Below, one piece after another: positions 7,558 through 12,544 of a DNA stretch of 12,544 nt. The notes below the pieces were generated by a model. The model did not search any database. It saw only the letters and a list, made by a program, of their open reading frames with translations, and was not told the origin of the DNA. A program made the position numbers and the translations under genes. Origin of the DNA: an uncultured Saprospiraceae bacterium (lineage in GTDB: Bacteria > Bacteroidota > Bacteroidia > Chitinophagales > Saprospiraceae); the NCBI GenBank assembly GCA_938033975.1, contig CALHKJ010000261.1, positions 1-12,544 of the forward strand, read 5' to 3'. Position 1 is the stretch's first letter; each line of letters starts with the position of its first letter.

Positions 7558-8715
7558 ATGTTACAACAATTGACAGCAGTATTCGAAAAAGAATATTCTA
7601 AAAAACCTTCGTTAACTATACAAGCTCCTGGCCGCATAAACTTAATTGGAGAGCATACAGACTACAATATGGGGCTTGTGTTTCCTGCAGCCATTGATAA
7701 AAGAATGTACTTTGCCTTTGAACCAAATAAAAGCAATGAGATAAACTTGTTTGCCTATGACAAGGATTCAAAAGTCAATCTAATTCTTTCTGATCTTAGT
7801 TCAGATAAATTATGGGCCAACTATTGTATAGGTATCATAAATGAATTTCAAAATCTAGGAATAGAGACGATTGGATTTGATGCCTTGTTCATGAGTGATA
7901 TTCCAATCGGTGCGGGTGTAAGTTCCTCTGCAGCATTGGAGTGTGGATTTAGTCAAGGATTGAATGTTCTCAATAAGGCCGGATTGAAGGATTGGGATTT
8001 GGTACATTTGGGCAATAGGGCTGAGAACAATCATCTGGGAATCAAGAGTGGTATCCTTGATCAATTTGCTTCCATTTTTGGTCGTCAGGACCAAGCGATG
8101 CTGATGGATTGTAGAGATCAGAGCTTTGAGTATTTTGACATTGATTTGGATCCATATCAATTGGTTCTAATCAACACAAATGTCAAACATTCACACCTAT
8201 CATCGGGATACAACGATCGACCTACAGAATGTGCAAAAGTTTTAGAAATTGCCAAAAAGAAATTTAGCAAACTTGGAGATTTAAGTGAACTAACAAAGAA
8301 TAAACTGAGCCAGTTAGCTGATCAAATTTCTCCTACATTATACAATAGAGCAAATTTCTTGATTGAAGAAAATGAAAGAGTACTGAAATTCAAGGAAGCT
8401 TTAAGACTAAAGAATTTTGAAGTACTTGGCATGCTATTCTATAGCACTCATGAAGGATTAAAAACAGAATATGAAGTCAGTTGTAAGGAATTGGATCTAT
8501 TGGTGGATCTGAGCAAAAAACACCATTCTATCCTTGGTGCTAGAATGATGGGAGGTGGATTTGGTGGTTGTACACTAAATCTGATTCATAAAAAGGGCAA
8601 AGAAAAAACCATCGATCAAATCTGTAAAGACTATAAGGATCAAACAGATATTGAAGCAAGTCCTTACTATATTGAAGTTGGTCAAGGGGTAAAAGTCCTT
8701 GAAAACAATCTTTAA
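7558..8715 (+). CDS. galK: Galactokinase
   Basis: Phosphorylates alpha-D-galactose to galactose 1-phosphate with ATP, the entry step of the Leloir pathway in the cytoplasm. At 385 aa it matches the usual galactokinase length. The galactokinase signature APGRINLIGEHTDYNMG is at 23-39, with R26 the expected catalytic arginine. The GHMP-kinase ATP loop PIGAGVSSSAALE is at 116-128. The catalytic aspartate is D168 in SGILDQF. The third GHMP motif GARMMGGGFGGCTL is at 327-340. The ATG at 7558 directly precedes a normal N-terminus; A-rich sequence but no Shine-Dalgarno precedes it. It is the last gene of the run, 64 bp after glpD and followed by hairpins. With the upstream alpha-galactosidase and symporter it completes uptake, hydrolysis and phosphorylation of galactose. 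galT and galE are not in the window. Confidence 0.97.
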   Translation: MLQQLTAVFEKEYSKKPSLTIQAPGRINLIGEHTDYNMGLVFPAAIDKRMYFAFEPNKSNEINLFAYDKDSKVNLILSDLSSDKLWANYCIGIINEFQNLGIETIGFDALFMSDIPIGAGVSSSAALECGFSQGLNVLNKAGLKDWDLVHLGNRAENNHLGIKSGILDQFASIFGRQDQAMLMDCRDQSFEYFDIDLDPYQLVLINTNVKHSHLSSGYNDRPTECAKVLEIAKKKFSKLGDLSELTKNKLSQLADQISPTLYNRANFLIEENERVLKFKEALRLKNFEVLGMLFYSTHEGLKTEYEVSCKELDLLVDLSKKHHSILGARMMGGGFGGCTLNLIHKKGKEKTIDQICKDYKDQTDIEASPYYIEVGQGVKVLENNL

Positions 8716-8732
8716 AACTGTCAAACTCTGCC

Positions 8733-8749
8733 TTTAGCAACTTGCTAAA
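8733..8749 (+). terminator. Short hairpin after galK
   Basis: TTTAGC (8733-8738) pairs with GCTAAA (8744-8749) around loop AACTT, 18 bp after the galK stop. The stem is only six pairs and no U-tract follows directly, so it is at best an accessory or processing hairpin ahead of the stronger one at 8754-8788. Confidence 0.3.
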
Positions 8750-8753
8750 ATGC

Positions 8754-8788
8754 GAAAAGCCCAGTTTGCTATCAAACTAGGCTCTTTC
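8754..8788 (+). terminator. Probable bidirectional intrinsic terminator after galK
   Basis: AGCC-c-AGTTTG (8758-8768) pairs with CAAACT-a-GGCT (8773-8783) around a CTAT loop, with one internal mismatch. GAAA (8754-8757) and TTTC (8785-8788) can extend the stem past a bulged C. On the + strand the stem is followed by CTCTTTC; on the - strand by TTTTCGCATTTT. It is placed 38 bp after galK and can plausibly stop transcription in either direction. No downstream + strand gene depends on read-through until glyQS, which has its own candidate promoter. Confidence 0.55.
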
Positions 8789-8827
8789 GACTAAGGTCTC
8801 AAAATAAGAAAACTACTTCTTTATCGG

Positions 8828-8873
8828 CTTTGAGCACCTTGCCCTTGCGGGCTAATCGGTCGGTACTCCAAAG
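8828..8873 (+). repeat. Long imperfect hairpin of unknown function
   Basis: CTTTG-AG-c-ACC (8828-8838) pairs with GGT-a-CT-c-CAAAG (8862-8873), with one C.A mismatch and one bulged C. The enclosed segment carries its own small stem, GCCC TTGC GGGC (8841-8852). The element is more GC-rich than its surroundings. It may be a structured RNA segment, a decayed repeat or a second terminator without a U-tract. I recognise no known RNA family. Confidence 0.4.
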
Positions 8874-8889
8874 ATATGAACGAAAAGTA

Positions 8890-8925
8890 ATATATGAAAG
8901 TTTCTTATATAATATTTTCATATAT
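8890..8925. repeat. AT-rich 10-bp perfect inverted repeat
   Basis: ATATATGAAA (8890-8899) is the exact reverse complement of TTTCATATAT (8916-8925), with 16 nt between them that include the palindrome TTATATAA (8905-8912). It could form a weak hairpin or be a protein-binding site. In such AT-rich DNA chance cannot be excluded. Confidence 0.35.
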
Positions 8926-8966
8926 ATTATTCTAGCTAAAATTAGATATGTTAATTATGAGAGGTG

Positions 8967-9158
8967 AGACGAAAGATGAAAGATCTATGATGTATGATCT
9001 AGGATGTATGATCTAGGATGTATGATCTAGATATCTATGATTTAGGATGTATGATTTAAGATATATGATTTGTGGTATTACTCTGAAGTCTGATATCTGA
9101 AATCTTCAAACAGACTGACTATCAATCACTTGAGTCCAAAGTCTCTCGTCTTTCGTCT
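8967..9158. repeat. Imperfect 17-bp inverted repeat enclosing the tandem array
   Basis: AGACGAAAGATGAAAGA (8967-8983) matches the reverse complement of TCTCTCGTCTTTCGTCT (9142-9158) at 15 of 17 positions. The 192-bp unit so bounded has the outline of a small non-coding mobile element (MITE-like), but I see no clear target-site duplication. Mobility is therefore conjecture. Confidence 0.4.
8989..9071. repeat. 14-bp tandem repeat array
   Basis: Three exact head-to-tail copies of GATGTATGATCTAG occupy 8989-9002, 9003-9016 and 9017-9030. Diverged copies follow: ATATCTATGATTTAG (9031-9045), GATGTATGATTTAA (9046-9059) and a partial copy (9060-9071). A degenerate copy may precede the array at 8976-8988. 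The junction of units 3 and 4 makes the perfect palindrome TAGATATCTA (9028-9037). Exact copies beside degenerate ones suggest recent expansion by slippage. There are no unique spacers, so this is not a CRISPR array. Confidence 0.85.
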
Positions 9159-9184
9159 ACAGTCTTAAGTCTTAAAAAAGAAAG

Positions 9185-9268
9185 TGCCCGAGGAGGGAGT
9201 CGAACCCTCACGCCCATAAGGACACATGGCCCTCAACCATGCCTGTCTACCAGTTCCAGCACTCGGGC
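9185..9268 (-). tRNA. tRNA-Leu, anticodon GAG
   Basis: Read on the - strand, the acceptor stem GCCCGAG (9268-9262) pairs with CTCGGGC (9192-9186), with discriminator A at 9185. The D arm contains the conserved GGTAGACAGG. The anticodon stem CATGG/CCATG encloses loop TTGAGGG, giving anticodon GAG for CUC and CUU codons. A long class II variable arm, GTCC-TTAT-GGGC, is present as expected for leucine. The T arm is GAGGG-TTCGACT-CCCTC. CCA is not encoded, because CTT follows the discriminator. Length is 84 nt. A T-run (TCTTTTTT) just 3' of the gene may help end transcription. Confidence 0.95.
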
Positions 9269-9278
9269 GGCTGGACTG

Positions 9279-9286
9279 CAAACATA
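9279..9286 (-). promoter_or_regulatory. Candidate Bacteroidota -7 box for tRNA-Leu
   Basis: The - strand reads TATGTTTG here, an exact match to the Bacteroidota -7 consensus TAnnTTTG. It lies 10 nt upstream of the mature tRNA 5' end, a suitable distance for a transcription start. The -33 element is not clear, with only weak TTTTCAATG-like sequence in the right area. Confidence 0.5.
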
Positions 9287-9347
9287 GATGTTTTCAAGGG
9301 ATTTCTCATTGAAAATTAAATCTACTTAAGTATAAAATAAATGCTTA

Positions 9348-9383
9348 TTTGTCCCTCAAAAAATAGCTAGTATCTTAATTTTG
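9348..9383 (+). promoter_or_regulatory. Candidate promoter for glyQS-gcvP
   Basis: TAATTTTG at 9376-9383 is an exact match to the -7 consensus TAnnTTTG, and TTTG at 9348-9351 could serve as the -33 element. The 24-nt spacing is slightly longer than usual. It would give a very short leader before the glyQS ATG at 9410. Confidence 0.45.
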
Positions 9384-9409
9384 GTGACTTATTAAACCAA
9401 GTTAGAGAT

Positions 9410-10951
9410 ATGGACTTCAAACAGATAATTTCACACTGTAAAGAATATGGATTTGTATATCAATCGAGTGAGATATACGATGGGCTTTCAGCCGTATATG
9501 ATTATGGTCCAAATGGAGTCAATCTCAAAAATAATCTAAAACAATATTGGTGGAGAAGCATGGTGCAAATGCACGATAATATTGTAGGTCTTGACTCTGC
9601 AATATTCATGCACCCAAAAATATGGAAGGCATCCGGTCACGTAGATGCATTTAATGATCCATTGGTCGACAACAAGGATTCTAAAAAAAGATATCGAGCA
9701 GATCAATTGATCGAAGGCTACACAGACAAGATTGAAGCCAAGATCAAAAAGGATGTTGAGAAGGCAAGAAAGAAATTTGATGACTTTGATGAGAAAATGT
9801 TTCGTGAGACAAACGGTCGTATTGTCGAACGACAGAAAAAAATAGATGATGTACTAGGTAGAATGAACTCGATGCTTGCAGCAGAAGACATGGAGGGACT
9901 CAAAAATCTGATTGAAGAATTGGAAATAGCTTGTCCTGAAAGTGGGAGTAGAAACTGGACGGATGTAAGACAATTCAATCTGATGTTTAATACCCAATTG
10001 GGTAACATCGCTGGAGAAGATGGCAAACTTTATCTCCGACCAGAAACAGCACAAGGTATCTTTGTAAACTTCCTCAATGTTTCAAAAACTTCAAGACAGA
10101 AAGTTCCTTTCGGAATAGCACAAATAGGTAAGGCATTTAGAAATGAAATTGTTGCAAGACAATTTATCTTTAGAATGCGTGAGTTTGAACAAATGGAAAT
10201 GCAATTTTTTGTAAGACCTGGAACAGAAATGGAATGGTACGAGGCATGGAGAGAAAAGAGAATGAAATGGCATGAGGCGATTGGAAGTCCTGCTGAGAAA
10301 TTAAGATTTCATAATCATGAGAATCTTGCACACTATGCCAATGCCGCATCTGATATAGAATTTGAATTTCCATTTGGATTTAAGGAATTAGAAGGAATTC
10401 ACTCACGAACTGATTTTGACCTTGGTGCTCATCAAGAATTGTCAGGAAAGAAATTACAATATTTTGATCCTGAATTGGATAAGAATTATGTTCCTTATGT
10501 TGTTGAAACATCAATTGGAGCAGATAGAATGTTCTTGGCGCAAGTGAGTCATTGCCTGAGAGAAGAAGAAGTACCTGATGCAGATGGAAAGGCAACTAAT
10601 AGGACGGTGATGAAATTCCATCCAGCTATTGCACCTATTAAATGTGCTGTACTGCCACTACTTAAAAACAACGAAAGTCTTGTCAAAGCATCGAAAGACA
10701 TTTGCGATAAGCTGAGACTAGCAGTGGATATACAATATGATGAGAAGGATGCTATCGGAAGAAGATATAGAAGGCAAGATGCAATTGGTACTCCTTTCTG
10801 TGTAACAGTTGATCACCAATCATTAGAAGACAATACGGTGACTTTAAGAGATAGAGATTCATTGGAGCAAACAAGAATTTCTATTGATGAGATAAATAGT
10901 CAGGTGCTCGCAAAAACAAGTATGGAGGATCTGTTGTTAAGTACAAAATAA
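9410..10951 (+). CDS. glyQS: Glycine--tRNA ligase, dimeric (alpha2) type
   Basis: Charges tRNA-Gly with glycine in the cytoplasm. At 513 aa this is the single-chain homodimeric type, not the separate alpha and beta subunits of many bacteria. The N-terminal block SSEIYDGLSAVYDYGPNG (19-36) is typical. A charged, probably coiled-coil insertion spans about 100-170. LRPETAQGIF is at 209-218. Class II motif 2 begins at FRNEI (243-247) and continues to REFEQ (257-261). Motif 3 is ETSIGADRMF (366-375). An anticodon-binding domain of HGTP type covers about 405-495. In the segment that reads CPxCG in some relatives it has CPESG (175-179), with one cysteine. The start at 9410 gives the expected N-terminus; no Shine-Dalgarno is visible. 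gcvP follows after 19 bp and is probably co-transcribed. Confidence 0.96.
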   Translation: MDFKQIISHCKEYGFVYQSSEIYDGLSAVYDYGPNGVNLKNNLKQYWWRSMVQMHDNIVGLDSAIFMHPKIWKASGHVDAFNDPLVDNKDSKKRYRADQLIEGYTDKIEAKIKKDVEKARKKFDDFDEKMFRETNGRIVERQKKIDDVLGRMNSMLAAEDMEGLKNLIEELEIACPESGSRNWTDVRQFNLMFNTQLGNIAGEDGKLYLRPETAQGIFVNFLNVSKTSRQKVPFGIAQIGKAFRNEIVARQFIFRMREFEQMEMQFFVRPGTEMEWYEAWREKRMKWHEAIGSPAEKLRFHNHENLAHYANAASDIEFEFPFGFKELEGIHSRTDFDLGAHQELSGKKLQYFDPELDKNYVPYVVETSIGADRMFLAQVSHCLREEEVPDADGKATNRTVMKFHPAIAPIKCAVLPLLKNNESLVKASKDICDKLRLAVDIQYDEKDAIGRRYRRQDAIGTPFCVTVDHQSLEDNTVTLRDRDSLEQTRISIDEINSQVLAKTSMEDLLLSTK

Positions 10952-10970
10952 TCGTCATTCAATTTTTGAT

Positions 10971-12544
10971 ATGAACAATAAAGAAACCCCAATGGATTTT
11001 TCTTTTGCAATTAGACATTTAGGTGTCTATGGCGATAGCGAAAAACAAATGCTCGAAACAATTGGTGTAAAAGACCTCGACACACTAATTGATGAAACGA
11101 TTCCAGATGATATTCGACGCGATGATACTCTAGATGTACCTCAGCCAATGTCAGAGATGGAATTGTTTGAACACTTTAATGAATTAGCAGCAAAGAATAA
11201 AAACTTCAAGAGTTACATTGGTCAGGGTTACTACTCAAGTTTTACGCCGCCAGTTATAGCTAGGAATATTTTCCACAATCCAGGATGGTACACGCAATAC
11301 ACTCCTTACCAAGCAGAAATTGCTCAGGGTAGATTAGAAGCATTATTGAATTTCCAGACGGTGGTGAGTGATTTGACAGGACTACCAATCGCTAATGCAT
11401 CTTTATTGGATGAGGCGACGGCAGCAGCAGAAGCAATGGCTTTGATGCACTCAGTCAAGAACAAAAGAGTAAAGGACCTTCCAATCAATAAATTATTTGT
11501 TGATCAATCTGTTTTTCAATCGACAATAGATGTATTGATGACTCGTGCTGAGCCATTAGGAATTAAACTTCATATCGCAGATTGGAAAGAAGTAGACCTA
11601 GATGGTGAAGAATATTTTGGAGCAATTCTCCAGTATCCAAATGCACAGGGTGAGATTCAAGATTATAGATCATTTGCCACGGATCTTGAATCAAAAAAAA
11701 TCATGCTGACAGTCTGCGCAGATATTTTAAGTTTGACCTTACTAGAAGCACCAGGAAACTGGGGAGCAGATATTGCAGTTGGAACAACTCAGCGATTGGG
11801 AATTCCTATAGGTTATGGAGGACCTCATGCTGCATACTTTGCTATCAAGGAAAAACACAAAAGAATTATCCCCGGTAGAATCATTGGAGTATCAGAAGAT
11901 CGCTTAGGCAATGAAGCCTTGCGTATGGCACTCCAAACCAGAGAACAACATATTAAAAGAGAAAAGGCAACATCAAATATTTGTACTGCCCAAGCACTTC
12001 TAGCAATTATGGCTGGAATGTATGCAGTTTATCACGGTAGTGCAGGCCTGACCAATATTGCTTTAGAAATACACAGCAAGGCAAGTATGCTTTTTGATGT
12101 GCTTAGAGCAAATGAGAATGAATGTATTGGAGAGAATTTCTTTGATACAATAAGAGTAAAGTGTAAAGACGTCAATGCAATCAGAGAAAAAGCATTGGAA
12201 AAGAAAATCAACTTCTTTTATGATAAAGAATTTGTACAGATATCAATTGATGAGTGCACAACAATGGAAGATGTTCAGAACATAGCTTCTGTATTTGATT
12301 GTACAATTGATATGGACAAAAGTCCATCTTCAAAAATCAATGAGTCGATGTCTCGTTCTAGCGAGTTTATGACACATCCTGTTTTTTCAGACTACCGTAC
12401 TGAAAGTCAAATGATGCGGTACATAAAAAGATTGGAAAACAAAGATCTTTCTTTGGTGCATTCAATGATTCCATTGGGGTCATGTACAATGAAGCTTAAT
12501 GCAGCTTCAGAATTGATGCCGATTACCAATCCTGCTTTCGCAAA
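10971..12544 (+). CDS. gcvP: Glycine dehydrogenase (decarboxylating), P-protein, 3'-truncated by window
   Basis: The P-protein of the glycine cleavage system is a PLP enzyme that decarboxylates glycine and transfers the aminomethyl group to the lipoyl H-protein. The frame is open for 524 codons to the window edge, about half of the usual 950-aa single-chain enzyme; the PLP lysine lies in the missing half. Recognisable blocks are FAIRHLG (12-18), SYIGQGYYSSFTPPVI (81-96), YTPYQAEIAQGRLEALLNFQ (110-129), NASLLDEATAAAEAM (142-156), GYGGPHAAYFA (281-291), QTREQHIKREKATSNICTAQ (322-341) and PLGSCTMKLN (501-510). The region around 500-524 enters the C-terminal half, showing this is the fused form and not a separate GcvPA. 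The ATG at 10971 is chosen; an in-frame ATG at 10992 is possible. It lies 19 bp after glyQS. Confidence 0.97.
   Translation, partial: MNNKETPMDFSFAIRHLGVYGDSEKQMLETIGVKDLDTLIDETIPDDIRRDDTLDVPQPMSEMELFEHFNELAAKNKNFKSYIGQGYYSSFTPPVIARNIFHNPGWYTQYTPYQAEIAQGRLEALLNFQTVVSDLTGLPIANASLLDEATAAAEAMALMHSVKNKRVKDLPINKLFVDQSVFQSTIDVLMTRAEPLGIKLHIADWKEVDLDGEEYFGAILQYPNAQGEIQDYRSFATDLESKKIMLTVCADILSLTLLEAPGNWGADIAVGTTQRLGIPIGYGGPHAAYFAIKEKHKRIIPGRIIGVSEDRLGNEALRMALQTREQHIKREKATSNICTAQALLAIMAGMYAVYHGSAGLTNIALEIHSKASMLFDVLRANENECIGENFFDTIRVKCKDVNAIREKALEKKINFFYDKEFVQISIDECTTMEDVQNIASVFDCTIDMDKSPSSKINESMSRSSEFMTHPVFSDYRTESQMMRYIKRLENKDLSLVHSMIPLGSCTMKLNAASELMPITNPAFA

Larger units (their letters stand above)
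8716..9184. other. Structure-rich gene-free region between convergent galK and tRNA-Leu
   Basis: I see no credible reading frame in these 469 bp. They hold at least two terminator-like hairpins after galK, a longer imperfect hairpin (8828-8873), an AT-rich inverted repeat (8890-8925), a 14-bp tandem array (about 8989-9071), and a 17-bp imperfect inverted repeat enclosing that array (8967-8983 with 9142-9158). A short inverted repeat AGTCTG/CAGACT (9087-9092 with 9111-9116) also occurs. The right end (9139-9175) is rich in GTCT and AAGTCTT words. Because galK reads in from the left and the tRNA from the right, much of this may be transcribed 3' sequence. Confidence 0.6.

Noticed and set aside
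7855..8160. Open frame of 101 codons on the - strand
   Set aside because: It lies wholly inside galK, which has all galactokinase motifs; the - strand product has no recognisable features.
8976..9071. Possible CRISPR array
   Set aside because: The 14-bp units are directly adjacent with no unique spacers and no cas genes are near; it is a simple tandem array.
8716..9184. Hidden small protein gene in the galK-tRNA gap
   Set aside because: Frames are short, start and stop within repeats, and show no protein-like composition.
9185..9205. tRNA-Leu 3' end as an integration site of a genomic island
   Set aside because: No direct repeat of the tRNA 3' end and no integrase gene is found elsewhere in the window.
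9269..9409. Glycine riboswitch before glyQS-gcvP
   Set aside because: The region is short, AT-rich and shared with the tRNA promoter; I see no conserved glycine aptamer pattern.
9718..10026. Open frame of 102 codons on the - strand
   Set aside because: It is antisense to glyQS and its serine/phenylalanine-rich product is typical of a shadow of a lysine/glutamate-rich coding region.

Overview
The window looks like chromosomal DNA of a free-living, probably aquatic, member of the Bacteroidota (Saprospiria, Cytophagia or Flavobacteriia type; the class is a guess). The DNA is AT-rich by eye. Gene starts lack Shine-Dalgarno sequences. Two candidate promoters carry the Bacteroidota -7 box TAnnTTTG, and the tRNA gene has no encoded CCA. 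The first gene is a large FG-GAP/VCBS protein with an ASPIC/UnbV domain, a type abundant in this phylum. All protein genes are on the + strand; one tRNA is on the - strand.

Region 1 (3-8715) is a tightly packed five-gene run, probably one operon that begins upstream of the window. In order: the 3' part of a VCBS/ASPIC repeat protein; a cytoplasmic GH36-type alpha-galactosidase that overlaps it by 17 bp; a sodium:solute symporter resembling Vibrio vSGLT; an FAD-dependent glycerol-3-phosphate dehydrogenase (glpD); and galactokinase (galK). Gaps are 10, 40 and 64 bp, with no convincing internal promoter. The symporter would import a small galactoside, the alpha-galactosidase would split it in the cytoplasm, and GalK would phosphorylate the galactose. 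With GlpD in the middle, the best single explanation is that the aglycone is glycerol. The substrate would then be an alpha-galactosylglycerol, such as the red-algal solute floridoside/isofloridoside or a galactolipid headgroup. This is inference. No glpK, galT or galE is visible.

Region 2 (8716-9184) is a 469-bp gene-free stretch between convergent galK and tRNA-Leu. It is crowded with structure: two hairpins that probably end galK transcription, a longer imperfect hairpin, an AT-rich inverted repeat, and a 14-bp tandem repeat array enclosed by a 17-bp imperfect inverted repeat.

Region 3 (9185-12544) is housekeeping. tRNA-Leu(GAG) on the - strand is divergent from glyQS, the dimeric-type glycyl-tRNA synthetase. 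Nineteen bp after glyQS comes gcvP, the glycine decarboxylase P-protein, which is cut by the window end after 524 codons. This gives a two-gene glycine pair, one gene charging tRNA with glycine and the other degrading it.
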